Source: an uncultured Clostridia bacterium (GTDB lineage: Bacteria > Bacillota > Clostridia > Lachnospirales > Anaerotignaceae). From it: a stretch of DNA of 8,836 nt. Of this stretch, positions 1-6,224 are shown one piece after another (position 1 is the stretch's first letter; every line of letters begins with the position of its first letter). The notes under the pieces are model-generated. The model was not told the DNA's origin. It ran no database searches and worked only from the letters and a program-made list of their open reading frames with translations. The stretch covers positions 1-8,836 of the forward strand of contig CAMQRG010000074.1 in NCBI GenBank assembly GCA_947036475.1. Reading direction: 5' to 3'. Position numbers and translations under genes: made by a program.

Positions 1-47
1 GAGATAGCGTAGCGTCTCGTGGGCTCGGAGATGTGTATAAGAGACAG
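1..47 (+). other. Nextera adapter (i7 side) left in the assembly
   Basis: Not biological sequence. Bases 1-5 are the end of the P7 oligo, 6-13 (AGCGTAGC) are an 8-base index that I recognise as N709, 14-28 are GTCTCGTGGGCTCGG, and 29-47 are the 19-bp Tn5 mosaic end AGATGTGTATAAGAGACAG. Native sequence starts at 48. The reading frame of the neighbouring minus-strand gene stays open through the adapter, so any automated protein call would gain a false C-terminal tail. Confidence 0.99.
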
Positions 48-1025
48 GGTTTCCTCCAGAAAACGGCGAATGGTTTCCCCTTCGCAGGATTCTGATGTAT
101 CTATGGCAATCGCCAGTTCTTCCACTTTTTTAACTTCCTTATATTCCAGTGCCTCGATGAGCGGCATATTCCCATAAAGTGAAAGGCCGTAGGTATAAAA
201 AATATAGTCGTATGCATCATCGTCTACCTGCATTTCCTCTTTCCGGGTTGTGAATTTCTGTAAAAACCTCTGGTAATCATACCGTTCGCGGTTTTCGATT
301 TTCAGGCTTTGCAAAAGCGCGCCCATTTCTTCCCCGATATCTTTCGAGAAGGTTTCCAGATTGGTTTCGGTTTTTTCGCCGATTTCCTGCCATTTCTGCT
401 CCAGTTCCCGCCTGCTTTCTTCCTCGCGCTGTTCCTGCTCCTGCCGGTTATCGTTCTCCTTATTATTGCCATTTTGGTCATCATTTTGCTTTTGCTCCCA
501 GAAAACATGGTCGTCCACCCAGTATTCCATCTGTAATTTGCCAAATTCCTGCGGAGGCAGTTTTTTCTGCTTCAAAATGCGGTAAATGCCTTCGGCGGAA
601 AGAGTTTTCAGCTCCCTCAGAAGCATGTCATAAGTTTCCTCGCGTTTATCGGATACCACCAGCCGGACAGCTTTTACGTCCAGCCGGTCAATGATGGATT
701 CTACGGCGATATCACAGGCAAGCCCCCAAAGTTCCGCGTCACGCTCTCCGGTATGGAAGGGGTGGCGGAACAGGCAGTGGAGGAGCATATGCAGGTATGC
801 GCGGTTTACGAGCACGCGGTCGGAAAGATAACGCTGTATCAGGTCGCGCGGGTTATAGAGTATCTTTACCCCGTCTGTGCCGACATGAAGCGTGGAAAGG
901 TTCATTTCATAGCCCAGTGCGCTCAGCGCAATATCGAGGAAGCGCATGGAAAGGTAGAGTTCGCTGCGTGCTGCGCCCAGTATGCCCGTTCCAATTTTTA
1001 TCAGCTGTTCGTGCGTTTCGTTCAT
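48..1025 (-). CDS. DUF2201-family putative metallopeptidase / VWA-like protein (3' end missing)
   Basis: The 326 visible codons start at ATG 1025-1023, behind a strong GGAGGAAAG ribosome site, and run without a stop into the adapter. The N-terminal half is the putative metallopeptidase-like region: H79-M-L-L-H83, with H88 five residues on (HMLLHCLFRH), followed by the LACDIAVESIIDRL helix. The glutamate of a classical HExxH motif is absent, as I recall for clostridial members. Residues about 176-212 are a charged, Q/E/N-rich linker. The VWA-like domain begins near residue 303 with a MIDAS-type DTSES (309-313), and its remainder, probably 100-130 residues, is lost at the contig end. Relatives usually sit next to a MoxR-type AAA+ ATPase and are thought to work with it on metal insertion or protein remodelling. 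No such gene lies upstream here; it could be downstream, outside the window. The function is not established. Confidence 0.85.
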
Positions 1026-1088
1026 GCTCTTTCCTCCTTTTCCATAGCCGTACCACAAAACCTCTCTGAGCCTGTTTCTGCTGAATTG

Positions 1089-1117
1089 ATTATACTGCAT
1101 TTATCCGGTAATAACAA
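1089..1117 (-). promoter_or_regulatory. Sigma-A-type promoter of the DUF2201 gene
   Basis: Reading the minus strand, -35 TTGTTA (1117-1112) and -10 TATAAT (1094-1089, perfect consensus) are separated by exactly 17 nt. They lie 64 nt upstream of the start codon at 1025. With the terminator at 1170-1209 just before it, this indicates that the DUF2201 gene is transcribed independently of the lipoprotein gene. Confidence 0.75.
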
Positions 1118-1169
1118 TGCCAACTTAACTGCGGAGAAGGGCATATGCTCCCGCTGGAGGGGTTCCGGT

Positions 1170-1209
1170 AAAAAAAAGAAAGGGAGGCTGTTTCTCACAG
1201 CCCGCCCTT
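1170..1209 (-). terminator. Rho-independent terminator of the lipoprotein gene
   Basis: On the minus strand, 20 nt after the TAA of the lipoprotein gene, a GC-rich stem with GGCTGT/ACAGCC at its top and CCCT/AGGG at its base (small bulge, loop GAGAA) is followed at once by a T-rich tract (TTTCTTTTTTTT). This is a textbook intrinsic terminator, oriented for the minus-strand gene. Confidence 0.85.
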
Positions 1210-1229
1210 CCGGTTGTTTGTTCGCTATT

Positions 1230-1904
1230 TTAGTAGAACAGTACGAAATCGTCAAATTTCCACTCGCCGTCTTCCATCAGCATTACGAAATGATAATCTG
1301 TGGTAGAAAAGTCGTCGGTGTTTTCAGGCGCAACATAGAAAACTTCGCCGTCATATGCGGAGTCGCCTGTGGAATAATACGCTGTAGCGGTCAGGTCGAT
1401 TTCCTTGTCTGTCTGCCTGTCCAGCGTAAATACATGGCCGGCATAGAAGATGTTGCTGCCGCGGCCGCCGCCAAGGAAATACAGTGCGCCGTCATCGCCC
1501 TTTACGAACTGAATGTTTTTCTCTGTCAGGATTTCAGAGGAAACAAAGTCCTTTGTGAAATACTGTTCCAGATAGGTCTGGAAATCATCGTATGTAGCGA
1601 AACGCTCGTCATTTACCTTATAATAGATATTGCCGTTTTTCTCCATTGTGGTGTTTTCGTCAGCGTCAAATGTGCCAAGGCTGATTTCTGCGTAAATCTC
1701 AGCCGCACCCTGATACAGATCTTTCAGATCGTCAGCCAGAGGAGGACGTCCGTCCTCGCTGGTATAAACGATTTCCTCCTCCTGCTTCTGGTCGGGTTCG
1801 GTTCCATTTGCCGCGTCATTGCTTTTGTCCTTGCCGCCGCAGCCGCCCAGCACCATTGCCGCAACTGCCGCGCAGGTCAAAAACAGATATAATTTCTTTT
1901 TCAT
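1230..1904 (-). CDS. IseA-like secreted lipoprotein (possible DL-endopeptidase inhibitor family)
   Basis: 224 aa, beginning MKKKLYLFL. This start (ATG 1904-1902) is chosen because GAGGAG sits about 7 nt upstream; the ATG two codons earlier is too close to it, and longer starts lack a ribosome site. Residues 1-21 form a lipoprotein signal peptide with a lipobox LGGC (C22 would be lipidated), then a low-complexity, acidic linker to about residue 55. The folded part (about 60-224) has the pattern NGNIYYKVNDERFATYDDFQTYL followed by YFTKD, then a beta-rich half ending in DGEWKFDDFVLF. This pattern resembles clostridial proteins annotated as IseA/YoeB-like inhibitors of cell-wall DL-endopeptidases; I make that link from recalled sequence patterns only. 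The lipid anchor on the outer face of the membrane fits such a role. It is monocistronic, between its own promoter and terminator. Confidence 0.8.
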   Translation of the reverse strand: MKKKLYLFLTCAAVAAMVLGGCGGKDKSNDAANGTEPDQKQEEEIVYTSEDGRPPLADDLKDLYQGAAEIYAEISLGTFDADENTTMEKNGNIYYKVNDERFATYDDFQTYLEQYFTKDFVSSEILTEKNIQFVKGDDGALYFLGGGRGSNIFYAGHVFTLDRQTDKEIDLTATAYYSTGDSAYDGEVFYVAPENTDDFSTTDYHFVMLMEDGEWKFDDFVLFY

Positions 1905-1960
1905 GTTCATTCTCCTCTCATCTTCACCCCGAATACGAGGCTGTCCTTGCTTTCCGGACA

Positions 1961-1969
1961 AGTATACCA
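1961..1969 (-). promoter_or_regulatory. Extended -10 promoter of the lipoprotein gene
   Basis: The minus strand reads TGGTATACT: a TATACT -10 (1966-1961) preceded by the TGn extension. No good -35 lies 16-18 nt further upstream, as is usual for extended -10 promoters. It is 56 nt upstream of the start codon at 1904. Confidence 0.55.
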
Positions 1970-2030
1970 CCTTTCCGACAAAAAGGGAAGGAAAATTCCC
2001 AATCGAAAGAAAGGTTTAAGAAATGAAGCC

Positions 2031-2052
2031 GCAGGGAATGTTATTTCCCTGC
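2031..2052 (-). terminator. Hairpin at the folA stop codon, weak terminator candidate
   Basis: A perfect 8-bp stem, GCAGGGAA/TTCCCTGC, has a 6-nt loop that contains part of the TAA stop codon of folA. On the minus strand it is followed by GGCTTCATTTCTT, only a poor T-tract, so it may end the thyA-folA transcript inefficiently or protect its 3' end. Confidence 0.4.
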
Positions 2053-2544
2053 AAAACGGCGGTTTTCATAGAGGTCAAAGGAAAACTCAATATCTTTTTC
2101 TTCCTGTGTTTCTCCTTTTTCCAAACGTATCCAGTCAGGGTCTTTATCCAGATTGGGGAAACGGGTATCTGCGGGAAAAGCGGCGTGGATATGCGTAACA
2201 TACGCCCGCCTGCAAAGCGGCAGAAGCTGGCGGTAAATGCTGCCGCCGCCTGCCACAAAAATATCTTTCCCTTCATATGCGTGCAGAAGTTCCGGCAATT
2301 CCTCCAAAGAATGGCAGAGCACAACGCCCTCCGCGTGATATTCCATGTTTTTCGTCAGCACAATGTTTACGCGTTCCGGCAGAGGTTTACCGTTCGGGAA
2401 GGATTCCAGTGTTTTCCGCCCAACGATAAGCACGTTTCCTGTCGTCATGGCGCGGAAACGCTTCATATCTGCGGAGATGCGATGCAGAAGATCCCCGTCC
2501 TGCCCGATGCCCCAGGCATCGTCCCTCGCAACGATGATATCCAT
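2041..2544 (-). CDS. folA: Dihydrofolate reductase
   Basis: 167 aa. It reduces 7,8-dihydrofolate to tetrahydrofolate with NADPH in the cytosol, recycling the dihydrofolate made by thymidylate synthase, encoded just upstream. The start is ATG 2544-2542, with GGAGGG about 7 nt before it; longer in-frame starts would run back into thyA. Visible family features: WGIGQDG (11-17, Met20-type loop), the active-site acid D26 in SADMKRF, GRKTLESFP (42-50, cofactor and substrate contacts), VNIVLT (59-64), and the NADPH-binding IFVAGGGSIYRQLLP (95-109). Where many DHFRs have L-P-W before the active-site helix, this one has L19-L20-H21, a variation I consider lineage-typical. The thyA stop codon directly abuts the folA ribosome site, with 13 nt between stop and start, so the two genes are co-transcribed and probably translationally coupled. 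Confidence 0.95.
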   Translation of the reverse strand: MDIIVARDDAWGIGQDGDLLHRISADMKRFRAMTTGNVLIVGRKTLESFPNGKPLPERVNIVLTKNMEYHAEGVVLCHSLEELPELLHAYEGKDIFVAGGGSIYRQLLPLCRRAYVTHIHAAFPADTRFPNLDKDPDWIRLEKGETQEEKDIEFSFDLYENRRFAGK

Positions 2545-2557
2545 ATGTAAGCCCTCC

Positions 2558-3388
2558 TTATATTGCCACAGGCACCCTGCCAATCGGTGCGCCATGCTGG
2601 TAATCCTCTACAATAAAATCTTCAACCGAAAATGCGTAGAAATCCTTGACGCAGGGATTCAGGCGCACTTTCGGCGCGGGGAGCGGCTCACGCGTAAGCA
2701 GTTCCTTTACCATCGGGATATGCCTGTCGTAAATATGCATATCGCTGATAACATGGACCAGTTCGCCCGGCACCAGACCGCTGACCTGTGCGAACATCAT
2801 CAGCAGGGCGGAATACTGCACGACATTCCAGTTGTTTGCGGTAAGCGTGTCCTGCGAACGCTGGTTCAGTATGGCGTTCAGGCGGTTTCCTGTCACGTTG
2901 AATGTCATACTGTATGCGCATGGCTCCAGCCCCATTTCCGGCAGGTCCGCGAAGGTGTAGATATTCGTCATGATGCGGCGGGACGAGGGCGTGTTTTTCA
3001 GCTGCCACAGCACGTTGTCCACCTGGTCCATCTCCCCCTGCTGAAACCGGTATTTTACGCCAAGCTGGTAGCCGTATGCCTTGCCGATGGAACCGCTTTC
3101 GTCCGCCCAGGAATCCCATATTTTGCTGTTCAAATCGTGGATATTGTTGGATTTTTTCTGCCATATCCAGAGAATTTCGTCAATCGCGGCTTTCCAGTTG
3201 GTGAAGCGCAGTGTCAGGAGAGGAAATTCTTTGGAAAGGTCGTAGCGGTTGACTATGCCGAAGGTTTTGACGGTATACGCCGGTGTACCGTCCTCCCAGT
3301 GGGGGCGCACCTTTTCCTGCTCCGTTGAAAACCCATGTTCTAAAATCTGCCTGCAATTTGCGATAAATATTTCGTCTGCTCTGCTCAC
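2558..3388 (-). CDS. thyA: Thymidylate synthase (ThyA type)
   Basis: 276 aa. It converts dUMP to dTMP using 5,10-methylene-tetrahydrofolate, releasing dihydrofolate for the downstream FolA. The start is GTG (3388-3386) with GGAGG 10 nt upstream; the nearby ATG at 3395 is out of frame and stops within four codons. Landmarks: W75/W91 and N88 region of the substrate pocket (LNSKIWDSWADESGSIGKAYGYQLG), the phosphate-binding pair R137-R138 (SSRRIM), the catalytic cysteine C157 (EPCAYS), N175-Q-R-S-Q-D180, N188 (NNWNVVQY) and H218-Y220-type dUMP contacts (DMHIYDRH). TLTANNWN replaces the usual LGxPFN segment, a form I associate with clostridial ThyA. It is the first gene of a two-gene operon with folA. 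I found no convincing promoter; it must lie in or beyond the inverted repeat upstream. Confidence 0.96.
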   Translation of the reverse strand: MSRADEIFIANCRQILEHGFSTEQEKVRPHWEDGTPAYTVKTFGIVNRYDLSKEFPLLTLRFTNWKAAIDEILWIWQKKSNNIHDLNSKIWDSWADESGSIGKAYGYQLGVKYRFQQGEMDQVDNVLWQLKNTPSSRRIMTNIYTFADLPEMGLEPCAYSMTFNVTGNRLNAILNQRSQDTLTANNWNVVQYSALLMMFAQVSGLVPGELVHVISDMHIYDRHIPMVKELLTREPLPAPKVRLNPCVKDFYAFSVEDFIVEDYQHGAPIGRVPVAI

Positions 3389-3447
3389 GCAAACATCCCC
3401 TCCTTGTTTTTCTGTCCGGTTTCTGTTCGATTTTCATTTGAGTTTTT

Positions 3448-3610
3448 AGAATTTATCCATAAATAAGATACGTGCAGATTGCGCGATCAGATTTTTCGGC
3501 AGGCAAGGAGCTTTTTTGCAGGCGTACCGGGTGGTACGGCAAGGAAAAGCGACAAAGACTGCCGGAAAAGATGAAGCAAGATGTGCGTAGATAATTTACG
3601 GATAGGTTCT
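3448..3610. repeat. Long imperfect inverted repeat (quasi-palindrome, ~163 nt)
   Basis: The arms 3448-3529 and 3531-3610 pair along almost their whole length. Outer ends: AGAATTTATCC against GGATAGGTTCT (wobbles only). Then ATAAAT/ATTTA, TACGTG/TGCGTA, TTTTTCGGCAG (3493-3503) against CTGCCGGAAAA (3559-3569), and the apex GTACC (3524-3528)/GGTAC (3533-3537) with loop GGGT. By hand about two thirds of arm positions match, with several G:T wobbles elsewhere. It occupies the space between the divergent thyA and cdaA genes and has no coding potential that I can see. It may be a MITE-like insertion or a hairpin-forming RNA or DNA element. No clear target-site duplication is visible. Confidence 0.7.
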
Positions 3611-3649
3611 TATTATAAAGTATCCGTTAGAAAAAGTCAAAGCAATGGA

Positions 3650-3678
3650 TTGCGCCGGTTCAAAGCCAATGGTATAAT
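3650..3678 (+). promoter_or_regulatory. Upstream promoter of the cdaA operon
   Basis: TTGCGC (3650-3655), a 17-nt spacer, then a perfect TATAAT (3673-3678) preceded by TGG, making it also an extended -10. The direct repeat TCAAAGC(C)AATGG overlaps the spacer and the region upstream of the -35. A transcript from here would have a leader of about 200 nt before cdaA. Confidence 0.65.
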
Positions 3679-3742
3679 CAGAGCGGTAAAGCAGGGGCTG
3701 GGGAAGGAACTTTTTGATATGCTGTGCGGCATGTGCTCCAAA

Positions 3743-3788
3743 TTATGAAAATTTTCTTAAAGTTATAATTTTCTGATTCTTTTCATAA
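3743..3788 (+). repeat. Inverted repeat in the cdaA leader (possible operator or RNA stem)
   Basis: TTATGAAAA (3743-3751) and TTTTCATAA (3780-3788) are perfect 9-bp inverted copies with 28 nt between them. They lie between the two candidate cdaA promoters, with the right copy ending 17 nt before the extended -10 at 3806. This placement would suit a regulator site for the downstream promoter or a stem in the RNA from the upstream one. Confidence 0.4.
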
Positions 3789-3805
3789 CAATTTTAGGAA
3801 CTTTA

Positions 3806-3814
3806 TGCTATACT
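3806..3814 (+). promoter_or_regulatory. Proximal extended -10 promoter of cdaA
   Basis: TGCTATACT, an extended -10 (TATACT at 3809-3814 with TG two bases before). The -35 position has only TAACAA, so it depends on the extension. It lies 72 nt upstream of the preferred ATG at 3886. Confidence 0.45.
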
Positions 3815-3885
3815 GTTGAAAGAGGATTTATTTTCCGCAGCAGCGGGAAATCGAAGGGGAATTTTTTTAAGAATGGGTGTGGATT

Positions 3886-4740
3886 ATGGAGATTTTCAAA
3901 GGGATATTTGACCGTTTGGGGGTGACGGAATTTGCGCGTCCCTCTATCGGTATTTCCGATGTGCTGGATATACTGATTGTTGCCTACATCATTTATAAAA
4001 TTATATTCTGGATTAAAGAAACGCGCGCATGGGTGCTGTTCAAGGGCGTTCTGGTGATATTCGCCCTGGCGGCAGTGGCAACGCTTTTGAAACTGAATAC
4101 GATCATCTGGATACTTTCCAATACCATTTCAGTGGGTATCATTGCGGTTATTGTGGTATTCCAGCCGGAACTGCGCAAGGCTCTGGAGCAGCTCGGCAAG
4201 GGACGGTTCTTTTCTTATTTCACGCGGGGTGAGGAAGAAGAGGGCAGTAAGGCGAACGCGCGCACAGTAGAAGAAATCGTAAAAGCGGCGGGTAAAATGG
4301 GCGCGGTCAAAACGGGCGCGCTGATACTGATTGAGCAGGAGGTGCCTCTGGGTGATTTGGAACGGACGGGCATTCCCATTGATGCGATTATTTCCAGCCA
4401 GCTTCTGATAAATATTTTTGAGCATAATACGCCCCTGCATGACGGGGCTGTCATCGTCCGGCGCAACCGCGTGGCGGCGGCAACCTGTTTCCTGCCGCTG
4501 ACGGACAGCAACGAAATCAGCATGGAACTGGGCACGCGGCACAGAGCAGCAATTGGCGCAAGTGAGGTTTCCGATGCATATGTGATTGTTGTTTCAGAGG
4601 AAACGGGAGCAATCTCCGTTGCGCGCGGCGGCGTGCTGTACCGCAATCTGACAACGGAACAGCTTCGGAACATGCTTTCACAGCCGCAGAAGGGCGGCAG
4701 GGCAAAATTGTCGATTTGGAAAGGTAGGCAGGAAAAATGA
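3886..4740 (+). CDS. cdaA: Diadenylate cyclase CdaA (membrane c-di-AMP synthase)
   Basis: 284 aa from ATG 3886. It condenses two ATP into cyclic di-AMP, the second messenger for potassium and osmolyte balance and cell-wall homeostasis. Three N-terminal membrane helices are visible (about 24-43, 52-68 and 73-92), followed by the linker FQPELRKALEQLGKGRFF, a short acidic stretch (EEEEG, 116-120) and the DAC domain (about 125-265). The catalytic motifs are intact: D186-G-A188 in LHDGAVIV and R218-H-R220 in GTRHRAAIG; SSQLLINIF and IVVSEETGAISVA also match. A GTG at 3877 is an alternative start three codons earlier; neither start has a good ribosome site. The stop overlaps the cdaR start by 4 nt (ATGA), the standard cdaA-cdaR-glmM order. 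CdaA is known in other Firmicutes to be modulated by CdaR and inhibited by GlmM. Confidence 0.96.
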   Translation: MEIFKGIFDRLGVTEFARPSIGISDVLDILIVAYIIYKIIFWIKETRAWVLFKGVLVIFALAAVATLLKLNTIIWILSNTISVGIIAVIVVFQPELRKALEQLGKGRFFSYFTRGEEEEGSKANARTVEEIVKAAGKMGAVKTGALILIEQEVPLGDLERTGIPIDAIISSQLLINIFEHNTPLHDGAVIVRRNRVAAATCFLPLTDSNEISMELGTRHRAAIGASEVSDAYVIVVSEETGAISVARGGVLYRNLTTEQLRNMLSQPQKGGRAKLSIWKGRQEK

Positions 4741-6032
4741 AGAGATTTCAAGAACTGCTGATGAAAGACATTGGCTGGAAACTGCTTTCCGTAGCGATTG
4801 CCGCCGTAATGTGGTTTATGGTCATCAATATAACGCAGCCTGTGGATACCCGCGGGTACAGCAGGCCGCTTGTTCTGGAAAACATGGATACGCTCACCAA
4901 ACGCGGGCTTACGCTCGGCAACGGGGAAGAACTGCGGAATATGAAAATTTCCGTAAAGGTAAAGGCGCAGCGGACGGCGCTGGACCGGCTGAACCAGTCA
5001 GCGGAATGGATAAAGGCTTCGCTGGACCTTTCCGCGCTGGAAAACGCTGTGAATGGGGATACGGTTTCCATTCCTGTTGAGGTAACCATGACAGGCGGCG
5101 GTGCGGGCTATGATATTGTCAGCAAAGCGCCAACGGCTGTAGAGGCAGTTGTGGAAACGCTGGCGTCTAAGCAGATGCCTGTGAATATTGTGGTAAATGG
5201 AGAACTGCCGGAAGGCGTTTATCTCTCCGAGCCGCAGATAAGCGGTGAAAAAGTTACGGTCAGCGGGCCTGCGACATTGGTGAAGCGTGTGGCGGCGGTG
5301 CGTGCCTTTGTAAGTGTGGAAGATGTGCAGAAAGCGGAACCCCTGCGCGTGCGTGTGGCGGCGTATGACGCGAACGGCGAAGTGGTACGCGGCGTAACCA
5401 CAAGCGCTGCGGAAGTTACGGTTTCCTATACGATGCATGGCGCAAAGCAGGTGCCAGTGATGGTCGATATTACAGGCGTTCCGGCGGCGGGCCATAAGAT
5501 TGGCGAGGTCACAAGCAGCCCGCAGTCTGTGGAGTTGATTGGAACGAATGCGGCACTGGAAAAGATTACCGCGCTCCAGCTGGAAAGTATTGATATTTCC
5601 GGACGCACACTGACGCTGACGCGGAATTACAGACTGGTGGATTACCTGCCGGAAGGCGTGCGGGCAAAGGAAGGTACAGCGGAGAATGTGCGTATTGTCG
5701 TGGAAATTGGACAGCAGGAAAGCAGGGAGATTATTCTCCAGCCGGAACAGCTTGCAATATTGGGTCAGGAAGATGGGCTCGAATACCAGCTGGAAGGCAG
5801 TGTGACACTGACAGTGTCCGGCGAACAGGAGGCTTTGGACGCACTCCAGCCGGAAACGCTGCATGGCACAGTGAACGCTGCAGGGCTTTCTGAAGGAACG
5901 CATACGGCAATCGTGCATGTGGAACTGCCGGAAGGGCTGACGGCGGGGCTCGCCTATGCGAATGTCTCTGTAAGTGCAGTGGCGGCAGAGGAGCCGCCCG
6001 AGCAGGAAGAACCAACAGAGGAAGAACAGTGA
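4737..6032 (+). CDS. cdaR: CdaA regulatory protein CdaR (YbbR-domain protein)
   Basis: 431 aa. A single N-terminal membrane anchor (about 12-31, DIGWKLLSVAIAAVMWFMVI) precedes an extracytoplasmic part made of four YbbR-type beta repeats, at roughly 47-140, 146-232, 238-325 and 332-415. Each has the pattern of a VxVxG/S core followed by a segment ending in VxVxV or IVVE, for example VTVSGPATLVKRV and VELIGTNAALEKI. The C-terminus (417-431) is a low-complexity run of E, P and Q. The family binds CdaA in the membrane and modulates its activity, in a species-dependent direction. The start codon overlaps the cdaA stop (ATGA), with AGGAAAA as the ribosome site inside cdaA, so the two proteins should be made in coupled amounts. 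The length fits clostridial members with four repeats. Confidence 0.93.
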   Translation: MKRFQELLMKDIGWKLLSVAIAAVMWFMVINITQPVDTRGYSRPLVLENMDTLTKRGLTLGNGEELRNMKISVKVKAQRTALDRLNQSAEWIKASLDLSALENAVNGDTVSIPVEVTMTGGGAGYDIVSKAPTAVEAVVETLASKQMPVNIVVNGELPEGVYLSEPQISGEKVTVSGPATLVKRVAAVRAFVSVEDVQKAEPLRVRVAAYDANGEVVRGVTTSAAEVTVSYTMHGAKQVPVMVDITGVPAAGHKIGEVTSSPQSVELIGTNAALEKITALQLESIDISGRTLTLTRNYRLVDYLPEGVRAKEGTAENVRIVVEIGQQESREIILQPEQLAILGQEDGLEYQLEGSVTLTVSGEQEALDALQPETLHGTVNAAGLSEGTHTAIVHVELPEGLTAGLAYANVSVSAVAAEEPPEQEEPTEEEQ

Positions 6033-6038
6033 ATGCTT

Positions 6039-6052
6039 TGAAACATGTTTCA
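6039..6052. repeat. 14-bp perfect palindrome after cdaR
   Basis: TGAAACATGTTTCA, 7 nt after the cdaR stop codon. It is a perfect dyad and could be a protein-binding site or a minor hairpin. TTGAAA (6038-6043) resembles a -35, but 17 nt further on there is only AAAATT, so I do not call a promoter. Confidence 0.4.
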
Positions 6053-6068
6053 GATACAGAAAAATTTA

Positions 6069-6200
6069 ACCCAGCCGCATGAAATGCGGCTGAAAAATGG
6101 GTCAGGGGGTAAGCCCCTTGCGGGAGATTGAGGGCGCTGAGCCTCCAGTGGAGGCTTGTTTAGCGCCGACCGGAACGAGTGCAGACCAGAGCCCTCAAGG
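6069..6200 (+). ncRNA. Candidate structured leader RNA upstream of glmM
   Basis: The cdaR-glmM gap can form several helices. H1: CAGCCGCAT (6072-6080)/ATGCGGCTG (6084-6092), loop GAA. H2: AGGGG (6104-6108)/CCCCT (6114-6118). An outer stem TTGAGGGC (6128-6135)/GCCCTCAA (6191-6198) encloses GGCGCT (6133-6138)/AGCGCC (6162-6167), which in turn encloses AGCCTCC (6140-6146)/GGAGGCT (6150-6156). Outer and middle stems compete for 6133-6135. The 3' strand also carries CGACCGGAACGAG and a second GACC, and GGTC at 6100-6103 could pair with either GACC. The fold ends 24 nt before the glmM ATG. There is no U-tract, so control, if any, would be at translation or processing. It matches no riboswitch class that I can name. 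Confidence 0.55.
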
Positions 6201-6224
6201 TTTTAATAGAGAGGAAGAAAAAGA

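Larger units (their letters stand above)
3389..3885. other. Divergent intergenic region between thyA and cdaA
   Basis: 497 nt without a plausible gene. From left to right it contains the thyA ribosome site, the long inverted repeat (3448-3610), a direct repeat TCAAAGC(C)AATGG (3637-3648 and 3660-3672) around the upstream cdaA promoter, a leader of about 200 nt, the inverted repeat TTATGAAAA/TTTTCATAA (3743-3751/3780-3788), and a second extended -10 promoter at 3806-3814. Short open frames here have no ribosome sites. Confidence 0.75.

Noticed and set aside
753..1892. A 379-codon plus-strand open frame
   Set aside because: It is antisense to two well-supported minus-strand genes and spans their promoter and terminator. 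It has no ribosome site, and its composition is that of a shadow frame.
2345..3328. A 327-codon plus-strand open frame
   Set aside because: It is antisense to folA and thyA, both identified by catalytic motifs; there is no family signature in the frame itself.
4998..5918. A 306-codon minus-strand open frame
   Set aside because: It is antisense to cdaR, rich in His, Arg and Cys as expected for shadow frames in GC-rich genes, and has no ribosome site.
6072..6092. The 9-bp hairpin after cdaR as the operon terminator
   Set aside because: It is followed by AAAAATGGG on the plus strand, not by T residues; it fits better as a helix of the glmM leader.
6100..6200. glmS-type ribozyme or c-di-AMP (ydaO) riboswitch before glmM
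   Set aside because: I could not find the conserved core sequences of either class, so the element is described without a class name.
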